Below are positions 55,527 to 64,000 of a DNA stretch of 64,000 nt, in pieces. Source of the DNA: an uncultured Clostridia bacterium. Its GTDB lineage: Bacteria; Bacillota; Clostridia; TANB77; CAG-508. Made by a program: the position numbers and the translations under genes. The notes beneath the pieces are model-generated. The model did not search any database and was not told the DNA's origin. It worked only from the letters and a program-made list of their open reading frames with translations. Position 1 is the first letter of the stretch. Each line of letters opens with the position of its first letter. The DNA lies in the NCBI GenBank assembly GCA_947627185.1, contig CANQVF010000004.1:1-64000 (forward strand), written 5' to 3'.

Positions 55527-56534
55527 ATGAAAAAAATAATAAGAACCTTTGTAAGTATATTTCTAGTATTGCTATATGCAAATAATAGTTATGCTACAGA
55601 AACAGGAGAATATACTGTACAAAGTGGAAGTGTTTTTGGAAAATTAATTTTATTTGTAGTAGTTGTAGCTTTAATTGCTTTAGTATTATTTATAAGTTAC
55701 ATAATGGATAAAAAAGATTTACAAAAAGGAAGAAGAGTTAAAATAGAAAATGCAAAGCGAAATAAAGCAAATTCTGAAAACAGTAATCATTTAGAAGAAA
55801 AACTTGTTGGAAGATTTGATATAGATGAAGAAGATGAAAAATACGAATTAGAATCTGATGAAAAGTTTTATGATGAATCTTATCCAGATGACTCAGATAT
55901 CTTCAAAAAAGATGTTTTAGAAAATGATGACTACATAGATGAAAAGAATTTAAATGATTTTACTATGGTATTTAATTCTGATGCTTTGAATAATAATTTA
56001 GCAGAAGAAAATTTAAATTACGAAGAAGCAGATGATAACGAAGAACTAGACCATGAAGAAACAGATGATGATGAAGATTTAGATTATGAAGAAGAAAATG
56101 AAGAGTTAAATTATGAAGAAGTAGAAGAAACAGAATATGATGAAGAAAATGAAAATGTGGTTGGCCAAAGTAAATTTAGCAATAGATATACATGTGCTAA
56201 AAATAGTATTATTTCACAAAAAAGAGATGAAAAAAAGCAAATAGAGCAACAAAGTAAAAAAAGATATACAAGAAAAAGAAAAAAACCAGTTCAAGTTGAA
56301 GACAAAATAGAAATAGCAACTGCTAAAAATTCAAATGCTAAAATATATAAAAGGAAGAAAAAGAGTAATATTGAAGAAACTGTTAAAAGTGAATCTAAAA
56401 AATCAAAAGAAAAAAATAATAATGTAGATGATAAACCAAAGAGAAGAGGTAGACCAAAAAAATCAGAAACAGTAATACAAGAAGAAAAAGAAGAAGAAAA
56501 ACCTAAAAAAAGAGGAAGACCTCGTAAAAAATAA
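55527..56534 (+). CDS. Membrane protein with acidic region and AT-hook-like C-terminus
   Basis: This 335-residue protein has a signal peptide (to about 24), one membrane helix (about 35-58) and a basic juxtamembrane stretch. A long, strongly acidic segment follows (about 95-215, full of Asp, Glu and Tyr, with repeated YEE/DEE units). The basic tail has two RGRP cores (KRRGRPKKS and KKRGRPRKK), like the AT-hook that binds the minor groove of AT-rich DNA. The tail should be cytoplasmic, so the protein could tether DNA to the membrane. It lies 12 bases after the histidine kinase and is probably co-transcribed. No homologous family recognised; the DNA-binding role is inference. Confidence 0.68.
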   Translation: MKKIIRTFVSIFLVLLYANNSYATETGEYTVQSGSVFGKLILFVVVVALIALVLFISYIMDKKDLQKGRRVKIENAKRNKANSENSNHLEEKLVGRFDIDEEDEKYELESDEKFYDESYPDDSDIFKKDVLENDDYIDEKNLNDFTMVFNSDALNNNLAEENLNYEEADDNEELDHEETDDDEDLDYEEENEELNYEEVEETEYDEENENVVGQSKFSNRYTCAKNSIISQKRDEKKQIEQQSKKRYTRKRKKPVQVEDKIEIATAKNSNAKIYKRKKKSNIEETVKSESKKSKEKNNNVDDKPKRRGRPKKSETVIQEEKEEEKPKKRGRPRKK

Positions 56535-56602
56535 TATAATACTTGATAAAGTATGAAAAATAATGTATAATTTCTAAAAAATAACAGATGAGAGGCAACA
56601 TA

Positions 56603-57232
56603 ATGAAAGAAAAATATAAAGATATATTAGAGTGGGTGTATTGCATAATCATTGCTTTAGTTTTAGCTTTATTATTTAGATATTTTGTAGCAACACCTAC
56701 AATAGTAAAGCAAAGATCAATGTTTCCAACTTTGCAAGAAAACCAAAGATTAATTTTAAATAGAACTTTTAGAATTACTAAGAAAAAACCAGAAAAAGGA
56801 GATATAATTACTTTTGAAGCACCAACAAAAACATACTCAAAATGGGAAGCAGATCAATCTAATCCAGTAGCTGTTTACGATAATGAACCTAAGGGATTAT
56901 TCAATAAATTTGTATATTATATATTAGAAATAACTAAAAAAAGCTATATAAAAAGAGTTATTGCATTAGAGGGAGACCATGTAAAAATTGAAGACAATAA
57001 GGTATATGTAAATGGTGAACTTTTAGAAGAAGAATATTTAAAAAATGATGTAATAACAGAATCTGATGTTTTCTATGATTTTATTGTTCCAGAAGGTTAT
57101 TTCTTTGCAATGGGAGATAATAGAACTAAAAGTACAGATTGCAGACAAATTGGTTGTATACCATTTGATAAATTAGAAGGAATAGTTATTTTTAGATTTT
57201 GGCCATTTAGCGAATTTGGTGGAATAGAATAG
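56603..57232 (+). CDS. lepB: Signal peptidase I
   Basis: This protein has 209 residues from the ATG at 56603, which has GAGAGG at proper distance; an ATG at 56588 lacks a site. One N-terminal membrane helix is followed by the catalytic serine S39 in KQRSMFPTL, the general base K117 in IKRVIALEGD, and the late motif MGDNRTKSTDCRQIG. It removes signal peptides outside the membrane and would process many proteins of this window. The catalytic residue is in QRSM rather than the common GxSM. An insertion after VITFEAP (about 73-105) is longer than in SipS. Confidence 0.92.
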   Translation: MKEKYKDILEWVYCIIIALVLALLFRYFVATPTIVKQRSMFPTLQENQRLILNRTFRITKKKPEKGDIITFEAPTKTYSKWEADQSNPVAVYDNEPKGLFNKFVYYILEITKKSYIKRVIALEGDHVKIEDNKVYVNGELLEEEYLKNDVITESDVFYDFIVPEGYFFAMGDNRTKSTDCRQIGCIPFDKLEGIVIFRFWPFSEFGGIE

Positions 57233-57242
57233 AGGTAAATAA

Positions 57243-58160
57243 TTGGAATTTAAAAATATTATAGGTAATCAAGAAGTAAAAGATTATTTAATAAATAGTA
57301 TAGAACATAAAAATGTTTTACATAGTTATTTATTTGTAGGAACAGCTGGTATAGGAAAATTACTTATAGCAAAAGAATTCGCAAGAAATATATTATGTTT
57401 AGAAAATAATAATACAAAAGATAAGATATGTACATGTAAATCATGTGCATGTTTTAATGGAAAAAATCATCCCGATTTTTATTTAATAAATGAAAATGGA
57501 GAAAATATAAAAATAGATGAAATAAGAAAACTAACTGAAAAGGTTATAGAAAAACCTATTATTTCATCTAAAAAAGTATATATTATAAATGATTGTGAAA
57601 AAATGACTCCAGAAGCACAAAATTGCTTATTAAAAACATTAGAAGAGCCACCAGAATTTGCCATAATAATTCTTATATCATCAAACGAAAATTTAATTTT
57701 AAATACAATAAAATCAAGATGTATGAGTATAAAATTTAAAAATATTCAAGAAAAAGAATTATTAGATTATGCAACAAATGTTTTAGGATATAGCAATATT
57801 TCTAAAAATTTATTAAAATCTTTTAATGGAAGTATAGGAAAAGCTACTGAATTAAAAGATTTTAAAGAAAAATATGAACAAATAGATTTATTAATCTCAA
57901 ATTTATATAAAAAAGATGTTATAGAAACTTTATTAGATGGAAAAATTATATATGATAAAGAAAACATTTATAATATATTAGATTATATAATAGTTTGTTT
58001 ATATTCAAAATCAAGTGAAAATATTAAATATATTAATTGCATAAAATATGTAAATATATGTGCAGAAAGATTAAAAAGTAATTGTAATTTTGATATGTGT
58101 ATTGATAATTTGCTTTTAAAAATGTGGGAGGAATTAAATGAAGAAAGTAACAGGAATTAG
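57243..58160 (+). CDS. holB: DNA polymerase III delta' subunit
   Basis: This 305-residue clamp-loader protein starts at TTG after AGAGGTAAATAA. It shows GTAGIGKLLIAKEFA (a P-loop whose last position differs from GKT), a cysteine cluster CTCKSCACFNGKNHPDF, EAQNCLLKTLEEPPEF and SRCMSIKF. In the family delta' is the stator of the loader, working with DnaX. It overlaps ricT by 23 bases; holB-ricT is a known order in Firmicutes (holB-yaaT). The altered P-loop agrees with delta' not needing ATPase activity. Confidence 0.88.
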   Translation: MEFKNIIGNQEVKDYLINSIEHKNVLHSYLFVGTAGIGKLLIAKEFARNILCLENNNTKDKICTCKSCACFNGKNHPDFYLINENGENIKIDEIRKLTEKVIEKPIISSKKVYIINDCEKMTPEAQNCLLKTLEEPPEFAIIILISSNENLILNTIKSRCMSIKFKNIQEKELLDYATNVLGYSNISKNLLKSFNGSIGKATELKDFKEKYEQIDLLISNLYKKDVIETLLDGKIIYDKENIYNILDYIIVCLYSKSSENIKYINCIKYVNICAERLKSNCNFDMCIDNLLLKMWEELNEESNRN

Positions 58161-59067
58161 ATTTAAAAGGCCTGGAAAAATATATTATTTTGATGCAGGA
58201 AATATAAATAACTTGCAAGTAGGAACAAAAGTTATTGTAGATACTGCAATGGGAGAAGAATACGGAGAAGTAATAATTGTTAATAAAGAGGTTGAAGATA
58301 GTGAAATTTCAGAACCTTTGAAAAAAATTATCCGTATCGCAACAGAAAAAGATGAAAAAATGAGAATACAAAATAAAGGAAAAGAAAAAGATGCTTTTAA
58401 TATATGTTTAGAAAAAATAGAAAAACATGGACTTCCTATGAAACTAGTTGATGTAGAATATAAATACGATGGATCAAAAGTAATTTTTTACTTTACAGCA
58501 GATAAAAGAATTGATTTTAGAGAATTAGTTAAAGATTTAGCTTCTGTTTTTAGAACTAGAATAGAACTACGCCAAATCGGTGTAAGAGATGAAGTAAAAA
58601 GATGTGGTGGAAATGGAATTTGTGGTAGACAGCTTTGTTGTTGTTCATTTTTAGGAAATTTTGAAACAGTTTCAATAAAAATGGCTAAAGAACAAAACAT
58701 ATCATTAAATCCTTCAAAAATTTCTGGAAATTGTGGAAGATTAATGTGTTGTTTAAAATATGAACAAGATGTATATGAAGAAAAACTAAAAAGATTACCT
58801 AAAATTGGAGCAATAGTTAAAACTTCTGAAGGAACTGGAGAAGTAGCATCTGTAGAAACTTTAAAAGAAGTAGTTAGAGTTAAATATAAAGATGGTGAAG
58901 ATTTTTATTTTAAGAAACACGATGCTAAAGATATAGTTGTTATTAAAGATGCTGTTGTAGAAGATGATAAAATTGATGTTGAAAATGAAGAAGATTTAAA
59001 AGAATTAGAAAAAATGGAAAAACTTGATGATGATGACAAAAAAAATACTTCTCAAGAAGACATTTAA
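58138..59067 (+). CDS. ricT: RicT/YaaT (PSP1 family) protein
   Basis: This 309-residue protein has the PSP1 core: VGTKVIVDTAMGEEYGEV near the start, FTADKRIDFRELVKDLASVFRTRIELRQIG, then a cysteine-rich GGNGICGRQLCCCSFLG and NCGRLMCCLKYE. In Bacillus, RicT with RicA and RicF binds iron-sulfur clusters and aids RNase Y-dependent mRNA maturation, affecting sporulation and competence. The cluster cysteines are all present. The last 60 residues are acidic. It overlaps holB, and a small ferredoxin gene follows after 81 bases. Confidence 0.92.
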   Translation: MKKVTGIRFKRPGKIYYFDAGNINNLQVGTKVIVDTAMGEEYGEVIIVNKEVEDSEISEPLKKIIRIATEKDEKMRIQNKGKEKDAFNICLEKIEKHGLPMKLVDVEYKYDGSKVIFYFTADKRIDFRELVKDLASVFRTRIELRQIGVRDEVKRCGGNGICGRQLCCCSFLGNFETVSIKMAKEQNISLNPSKISGNCGRLMCCLKYEQDVYEEKLKRLPKIGAIVKTSEGTGEVASVETLKEVVRVKYKDGEDFYFKKHDAKDIVVIKDAVVEDDKIDVENEEDLKELEKMEKLDDDDKKNTSQEDI

Positions 59068-59148
59068 TATTAGACTATTGTAATTCTATGAAAATAGAAA
59101 TAAAATAGATAGGAAATTACCTAAATATTACGAAAGGAGGAGTTTAAA

Positions 59149-59325
59149 ATGGCATATAAAATTTCAGAAAAATGTATTTCTTGTGGAGCATGTGCAAGTG
59201 CTTGTCCAATGACATGTATTTCTCAAGGATCAGATAGATATGTTATAGATGATAGTATTTGCATATCTTGTGGTACATGTGCAGGAGTTTGCCCAGTTGA
59301 AGCACCAACTCCATCAGAAGAATAA
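59149..59325 (+). CDS. 2[4Fe-4S] ferredoxin
   Basis: This 58-residue protein starts at ATG after GAAAGGAGGAG. It has two classic cluster motifs, CISCGACASACP and CISCGTCAGVCP, each with the fourth cysteine in the partner half as in clostridial ferredoxins. The start MAYKISEKC is typical. It is a low-potential electron carrier for anaerobic metabolism such as pyruvate:ferredoxin oxidoreductase and hydrogenase, and indicates an anaerobic lifestyle. It lies next to ricT, itself an iron-sulfur protein. A terminator follows. Confidence 0.96.
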   Translation: MAYKISEKCISCGACASACPMTCISQGSDRYVIDDSICISCGTCAGVCPVEAPTPSEE

Positions 59326-59351
59326 TATTTTAAAAATACTTATTAAAAAGA

Positions 59352-59390
59352 AACAACAATTGATGAAAATCGATTGTTGTTATTTTTTTT
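59352..59390 (+). terminator. Terminator after the ferredoxin gene
   Basis: AACAACAATTGAT and ATCGATTGTTGTT form a stem with a four-base loop, followed by nine T. Confidence 0.9.
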
Positions 59391-59412
59391 TCAAAAATAT
59401 AAAAATACAATA

Positions 59413-59442
59413 TTGACAAACAAATGTTTTATATGCTATTAT
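59413..59442 (+). promoter_or_regulatory. Sigma-A promoter of the XRE regulator gene
   Basis: TTGACA (59413-59418) and TATTAT (59437-59442) are 18 bases apart, about 65 bases before the start at 59508. Confidence 0.7.
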
Positions 59443-59507
59443 ATTTTTACTTTTTAAAAAGAAATTGAAAGATAATTAATTCATTTATAGAGATAGGAGT
59501 GATTATA

Positions 59508-59882
59508 ATGTATAATTCTAATTTAGAAACTTTAAAAGTAAATCAATATATTTTCAATCATAAAAAGGAGTTTAATAAAGAAATTGGTTTAAAAATTAAA
59601 GAAATAAGAATTTCTAAAAATATTTCTACTTCAGATTTAGCAACAAGAACTCTAATGACACCAACATATATTATTCAAATAGAAAATGGAATATATGGTC
59701 TTACTTTAAACAAGTTTATGATAATTTGCAATGCTCTTGAAGTTGAACCAAAAGATATTTTGGATGAATTTGTATTTGGTTCTAAAATGAATGAAGATAT
59801 TTTGTATAAAGAATTGCAAAATGGGAAAAATCTTTCAGAAAATATTTCCAATTATATGAAAAATAAAAAAGCAGAATATTAA
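59508..59882 (+). CDS. XRE-family helix-turn-helix regulator
   Basis: This protein has 124 residues from the ATG at 59508 with ATAGGAGTG; an in-frame GTG at 59499 is part of the site. The HTH occupies about 25-80: IGLKIKEIRISKNISTSDLATRTLMTPTYIIQIENG, with LTLNKFMIICNALEVEPKDIL behind it. The N-terminal and C-terminal extensions are short and charged. It has its own promoter and is not obviously linked to a neighbouring operon. The TRTLMTPTYI turn is unusual in lacking the common Gly/Ser start of the recognition helix. Target unknown. Confidence 0.85.
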   Translation: MYNSNLETLKVNQYIFNHKKEFNKEIGLKIKEIRISKNISTSDLATRTLMTPTYIIQIENGIYGLTLNKFMIICNALEVEPKDILDEFVFGSKMNEDILYKELQNGKNLSENISNYMKNKKAEY

Positions 59883-60010
59883 AAAATTTCAATGCTCGAA
59901 TTTTAGTATTCTATTATAAATAGATAAAATTTAAAATGTTGTTTTTTTAAATTTGATATGATAAAATTAATTGAAAATAATAAGAAAGGAACCAACAAAA
60001 TTTAGAAATT

Positions 60011-60568
60011 ATGAAAGAAGAATTTATAGAATTATTAAAATCAACTAATAGAGAAGGAATGGAAAAATTAATTGAATTTTTAGAAACTAAAACAGATTTT
60101 TTTAAAGCACCTGCTAGTACTAGATTTCATGGAAATTATGAAGGTGGTTTATTAGAGCACAGTATGAAAGTTTATGAAATCTTAAAAGAAAAGGTAAAAA
60201 AATCTAGTATAGAAATAAATTCTTCTAATGAAAGCATAATTATAATAGCTTTATTACACGATATTTGTAAAGTAAATTTTTATAAAGTTGATTATAGAAA
60301 TGCAAAAAACGAATTTGGAGAATGGGAAAAAGTTCCATATTATACTGTAGATGATACAATTCCATATGGTCATGGAGAAAAAAGTGTTATGATGCTTACA
60401 GAATATTTAAAACTTACTAGTGAAGAAAAATACTGTATAAGATGGCATATGGGATTTACTGAACCAAAAGAATTATATACAACTATTGGACTAGCTTTTA
60501 AAAAATATCCATTGGCATTACTTATGCATGAAGCAGATTTAGAAGCTACATATTTTTATGATATCTAA
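60011..60568 (+). CDS. HD-domain phosphohydrolase-like protein
   Basis: This 185-residue protein has metal-binding histidines in GNYEGGLLEHSMKVYE, the HD pair in IIIALLHDICKV, a downstream HGEKSVMMLTEYL and a late MHEADLEATYF. This order (H...HD...H...D) fits the HD superfamily of phosphohydrolases, in a small form also known from phages and Firmicutes. The substrate is unknown, probably a nucleotide or nucleic acid. The best ribosome site (AAAGGA near 59985) is about 20 bases from the ATG, an unusually long gap, so the start is uncertain. It sits before the J-domain gene without a clear shared promoter. Confidence 0.78.
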   Translation: MKEEFIELLKSTNREGMEKLIEFLETKTDFFKAPASTRFHGNYEGGLLEHSMKVYEILKEKVKKSSIEINSSNESIIIIALLHDICKVNFYKVDYRNAKNEFGEWEKVPYYTVDDTIPYGHGEKSVMMLTEYLKLTSEEKYCIRWHMGFTEPKELYTTIGLAFKKYPLALLMHEADLEATYFYDI

Positions 60569-60635
60569 AATTAAGTTTATTGATATAAAAATATCATAAT
60601 GATATAATAAAAAAGAAAGTTAATGTAGGTGAAAG

Positions 60636-61391
60636 ATGATTACCATATATGATTTATTAGAAGTAAATGAAAATGCTTCAAAAGAAGAAATTGAAAAATC
60701 TTATCAAAATTTAATATTGGAATATCAAGTAAATCCTAGTTTATCAGATCAAGAAAATAAAGAAAATGAAATGATATTAAATAAGCTAAAAATAGCTTAT
60801 GAAATAGTTATGAATGATGAAAAAAGAAAAAGATATGATAATGATTTAGCTCAAAAAAGAGCTGAAAGTTTAATAGAAGGAGTTGCTTCTAGTTCAAAGG
60901 AAGATTCTCTAAAGAACGTAGAACAAGAAAATTCTTCATCTCAAATTAATAATAAAATAGAAAATAATGATTATCAAAATAATGAAGAGAATGATGAAGA
61001 TGAAGAATTAGATTACAATGAAAACGAAGAACAAGAAGTATTTTTAACAAAAGAAGAGCAAGAAAAAGTAAGAAAGGCTGCTGAAAATGAATTTAAACAA
61101 AATTTGAAAAAGGCTCAAAAATACGAAGAAGAATATAATCAAGCATATAATCAAGCTTATAACAACTATTTAAAACAATTAGGATATAAACAAAAAGAAC
61201 CATTAACATTGAAAAAAATAAAAAATATTTTAATTTTTTTAATTACAATAATATTAGTTTGTTTTTTAGCATGGCATATACCACCTATCAAAAAAGTATT
61301 ATTGGATTTATACAAAAATAATTTTATAATAAAATCATTAGTAGATTTAATAGCAATGATAGTAAAAGCAATATTAGGTATTTTTAAATAA
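60636..61391 (+). CDS. J-domain-like membrane protein lacking the HPD motif
   Basis: This 251-residue protein begins like DnaJ (ITIYDLLEVNENASKEEIEKSY and IAYEIVMNDEKRKRYD). However, the loop that should hold the HPD tripeptide reads YQVNPSLSDQ, so it should not stimulate DnaK ATPase in the usual way. An acidic low-complexity middle (about 85-145) and a charged coiled coil follow. Two hydrophobic helices near the end (about 195-213 and 222-248) would anchor it in the membrane. The site is GTAGGTGAAAG. It precedes the spoVD-like gene by 15 bases and may be co-transcribed. I infer a degenerate J-like adaptor; its partner is unknown. Confidence 0.72.
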   Translation: MITIYDLLEVNENASKEEIEKSYQNLILEYQVNPSLSDQENKENEMILNKLKIAYEIVMNDEKRKRYDNDLAQKRAESLIEGVASSSKEDSLKNVEQENSSSQINNKIENNDYQNNEENDEDEELDYNENEEQEVFLTKEEQEKVRKAAENEFKQNLKKAQKYEEEYNQAYNQAYNNYLKQLGYKQKEPLTLKKIKNILIFLITIILVCFLAWHIPPIKKVLLDLYKNNFIIKSLVDLIAMIVKAILGIFK

Positions 61392-61406
61392 AATTGGAGA
61401 GTGTAA

Positions 61407-63647
61407 ATGGGAAAAAGCACAAAAAGAAAAGATAACCAAAATTTAAAATTAAATATTAGGCTTATAGTTGTTGGAGTATTTGCTACATTATTATTTATCT
61501 TGGTTTCAGGTCATTTATTTATAATTCAATTTGTAGAAGGAAAAAAATGGTCTGAAAAGGCATATAATCAACAAGTTAGAACACAAATCTTGAGTCCAAA
61601 TAGAGGAACAATTTATGATGCTAATGGTGAAATATTAGCTCAAAGTATACCTGTTGATACAGTATCATTAAATCCAGGTAAAGTTAGTTACAATAATAAA
61701 AAAGAAGTTCCTAAAGAAGTAATAGCAGAAGGCATATCTAATATTTTTGATATTACTTATGATGAAATGATGGAAGAATTAAATTCAAATAAAACTGTTA
61801 TTGTAATAGAAAAAAAGGTAGAAAAAGATAAAATTGATAAATTAAAAACATGGATATCAGATAACGATATTGTTGCTGGAATTAATATAGATGAAGATTC
61901 AAAAAGATATTATCCATATAATGATTTAGCTTCAAATTTAATAGGATTTTGTGGAACAGATAATAATGGGCAAACAGGATTAGAAGAAAGATTAGATGAT
62001 GTTTTAACAGGAACTGCAGGTAAAATAGTTACAACTGTTGATGCTGCTAAAAAAGCAATTTCAGATGAAGATGAACAATATGTAGCATCTGAAAACGGTA
62101 GAAATATTTATTTAACAATAGATGCAAAAATTCAGTCAATAGCAGAAAGATATCTAGAGCAAGCTGTTAATGAAAATACATCTTCTATTGGTGGAAATGT
62201 AATAATAATGAATCCTCAAAATGGTGAAATATTAGCAATGGCTACATATCCAGATTATGATTTAAATAAGCCTTCTGATTACCTAAGAACTGGTAAAACG
62301 GAAGAAGAATGGAAAACACTAGATTCTACTAGTAAAGATAATCTTTTACAAGATTTATGGAAAAATAAAGCTGTTTCAGGAACATATGAGCCAGGTTCTA
62401 CTTTTAAATTAATAACTGCTTCAGTAGCATTAGAAGAAGGATTAGTTCAAACAGACACGGCTGGTGAATTTTATTGTTCAGGTTCTTACCAAGTTGCAGA
62501 TCAAGAAATAAGGTGTTGGAGAGATACTAATCCACATGGTGCACAATCTTTAAGAGAAGCTTTATGTAATTCTTGCAATCCAGCTTTTATGCAATTAGGT
62601 CAAAGAGTAACTGCAAAAAGATTATATAAATATTTTCAAGCTTTTGGATTTTTTGATAGTATAGGAAATGATATAGCAAGAGCATATCCAGGAACTTTCT
62701 ATAAATTAGAAGAAATTGGCCCAGTAGAACTTGCTACAACTTCTTTTGGACAAAGATTCGAAATATCACCACTTCAATTAATAACAGCAGTATCTGCAAT
62801 TTGTAATGATGGAGTCTTAATGGAACCTAAAATTATTAAGGAAATAGAAAATCCAGATACTGAAAGTAAAGAAGTGATAGAACCAAAACAAATTAGACAA
62901 GTTATTTCAAAAAATACAACAGATAAAATAAAAAATATGATGCAATCTGTTGTTACAGATGGAACTGGTTGGCGTGCAGCAGTTGAAGGATTTTCTATAG
63001 GAGGTAAAAGTGGAACATCAGAACCTCCTGTTGGTAGAGAAAACGAAGGATATGTTGCTTCTTTTATAGCAATATCTCCTATTGAAAATACACAAGTAGT
63101 AACATTGGTTGCTTTATATGGACTTTCAGAAAGTGCAAATCATCAAGGTGGGCAAGTTGCTGGTCCAGTAACAGCACAAATTTTATCAGAGGTTTTACCA
63201 TATTTAGGAGTTGCTTCTAGCACAACTACAGCAAATACAGAACAGAGAAATTTAATATCAATTCCAAATGTAGTTGGAATGACAGCAAGTCAAGCAACTA
63301 CTCATTTACAAGAATTAGGATTTAATGTAACAACTCATATAAATGGAAATCCAGATGAAGTTATTATTAAAGAACAAATGCCTAAATATGGAAATGCACT
63401 TATTGAAAATTCATTAATTCATTTATACCAAGAAGAAAATCAAGAAAAAACTATGGTGGCAGTTCCAAATGTAAAGGAAATGAGTGTTGGACAAGCAATA
63501 TCTACATTAAAATCTAAAAATTTAAATATTCATATTGATGGTACAAATGGAATAGTAGTTTCTCAAGACCCATCTTTTGAAACACAAGTAGAAGAAGGAA
63601 CAATAATTAATGTAGTAGTTAAAGAACGATTAAATAATTCACAGTAA
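61407..63647 (+). CDS. spoVD: Class B penicillin-binding protein with two PASTA domains (SpoVD/PBP2 type)
   Basis: This 746-residue protein has one membrane helix (about 15-38), a PBP dimerisation domain with SPNRGTIYDANGEILAQS, and a transpeptidase domain with S331-T-F-K334 (YEPGSTFK), SCNPAF and KSGTSEPP. Two PASTA domains follow (about 610-670 and 680-745, opening IPNVVGMTASQA and VPNVKEMSVGQA). It crosslinks peptidoglycan outside the membrane. PASTA-bearing FtsI paralogues in spore-formers are SpoVD; vegetative division PBP2b/PBP1 has a similar layout. Presence of a cwlD-like gene favours SpoVD but does not prove it. The start has GGAGAG. Confidence 0.88.
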   Translation: MGKSTKRKDNQNLKLNIRLIVVGVFATLLFILVSGHLFIIQFVEGKKWSEKAYNQQVRTQILSPNRGTIYDANGEILAQSIPVDTVSLNPGKVSYNNKKEVPKEVIAEGISNIFDITYDEMMEELNSNKTVIVIEKKVEKDKIDKLKTWISDNDIVAGINIDEDSKRYYPYNDLASNLIGFCGTDNNGQTGLEERLDDVLTGTAGKIVTTVDAAKKAISDEDEQYVASENGRNIYLTIDAKIQSIAERYLEQAVNENTSSIGGNVIIMNPQNGEILAMATYPDYDLNKPSDYLRTGKTEEEWKTLDSTSKDNLLQDLWKNKAVSGTYEPGSTFKLITASVALEEGLVQTDTAGEFYCSGSYQVADQEIRCWRDTNPHGAQSLREALCNSCNPAFMQLGQRVTAKRLYKYFQAFGFFDSIGNDIARAYPGTFYKLEEIGPVELATTSFGQRFEISPLQLITAVSAICNDGVLMEPKIIKEIENPDTESKEVIEPKQIRQVISKNTTDKIKNMMQSVVTDGTGWRAAVEGFSIGGKSGTSEPPVGRENEGYVASFIAISPIENTQVVTLVALYGLSESANHQGGQVAGPVTAQILSEVLPYLGVASSTTTANTEQRNLISIPNVVGMTASQATTHLQELGFNVTTHINGNPDEVIIKEQMPKYGNALIENSLIHLYQEENQEKTMVAVPNVKEMSVGQAISTLKSKNLNIHIDGTNGIVVSQDPSFETQVEEGTIINVVVKERLNNSQ

Positions 63648-63711
63648 ATAATTAAAAATAAAAGAATAATTTATATTGTAAAACATACAATTAACCAGAA
63701 GGGGTGATTGT

Positions 63712-64000
63712 ATGTTTTCTTTTTGTAAAATGCAAGGTACAGGTAATGATTTTATAATAATAAATTATATAGAAAATAAATTGGAATATAGCTATAAATT
63801 GTTAGCTGAATTTTTATGTGATAGGCATTTTGGAGTAGGTGCAGATGGAATATTGATAGTTCAAAAAAGTCAAAAAGCAGATTTTAAAATGCGAATATTT
63901 AATCAAGATGGTAGTGAAGCAGAAATGTGTGGAAATGGTATTAGATGTTTTGCAAAATATGTTTATGAAAAAAATTTAATTGATAAAGATGAATTTGAAA
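63712..64000 (+). CDS. dapF: Diaminopimelate epimerase, N-terminal part (3' end outside window)
   Basis: The gene starts at ATG after AAGGGGTGATTGT and runs off the window; about 96 residues are visible. The opening KMQGTGNDFIIINY, then DRHFGVGADGILIV and the catalytic cysteine in SEAEMCGNGIRCFAKY, are diagnostic of DapF. The enzyme converts LL- to meso-diaminopimelate for peptidoglycan and lysine synthesis. It shows that this organism makes DAP-type wall. Truncated only by the window end. Confidence 0.96.
   Translation, partial: MFSFCKMQGTGNDFIIINYIENKLEYSYKLLAEFLCDRHFGVGADGILIVQKSQKADFKMRIFNQDGSEAEMCGNGIRCFAKYVYEKNLIDKDEFE

Noticed and set aside
56000..56160. Repeated GAAGAA/GATGAA units as a tandem repeat array
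   Set aside because: This is low-complexity coding for the acidic Asp/Glu/Tyr region. The units vary in length and sequence with no regular period.

Overview
The window is chromosomal DNA from a very AT-rich Gram-positive bacterium, most likely an uncultivated Clostridia-like lineage of the Bacillota. Evidence: nearly all arginines are AGA, A/T dominates third codon positions, ribosome binding sites are strong AGGAGG-type, and the SRP RNA-dnaX-ybaB-recR block is Firmicutes-like. A CwlD-like amidase and a SpoVD-like PASTA penicillin-binding protein suggest sporulation ancestry. dapF indicates meso-DAP peptidoglycan and argues against a mollicute.

Layout. (1) 1-6075 is a defence-type island: the end of a type I restriction specificity gene, a NifU-like scaffold, and an operon of HTH-Fic protein, HamA nuclease and HamB helicase (Hachiman). 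(2) 6083-9343 is accessory: small unknown genes, a 3' fragment resembling an initiator tRNA, a PH-domain protein, and a DUF1385-like membrane protein with foreign-looking arginine codons. (3) 9522-33416 is a large type IV secretion locus. It has five tandem pilin-like genes under one promoter, a terminator, then a second promoter driving a sixth pilin-like gene, PrgI, a split VirB4, four VirB6/TrbL-like proteins (three with very long charged tails), two anchored paralogues of unknown function and two VirB8-like proteins, then an ABC ATPase and a separately placed glucosaminidase able to open the wall. No relaxase, VirD4 coupling protein or integrase is visible. (4) 33432-42294 is housekeeping (tRNA-Arg, tadA, SRP RNA, dnaX, ybaB, recR, yvcK) plus paralogous anchored proteins and a putative metalloprotease pair. 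(5) 42350-64000 holds cwlD, a giant cyclic beta-glucan synthase-like gene, a response regulator and a histidine kinase bracketing lemA and a TPM gene, an AT-hook-like membrane protein, lepB, holB, ricT, ferredoxin, regulators, spoVD and dapF.

Main observation. Three genes are interrupted by a +1 frame change: the second and fourth VirB6-like genes and the TPM gene. Each change falls at an in-frame CGG codon (21434, 27103, 53846); dropping the C restores the expected protein. Reading every cgg triplet in the recognised genes by eye, I found in-frame CGG elsewhere only in the DUF1385-like gene (three codons), whose codon use is atypical. This suggests that CGG has lost normal decoding and acts as a +1 frameshift signal in this lineage. 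The DUF1385-like gene is a real counterexample that has to be explained.
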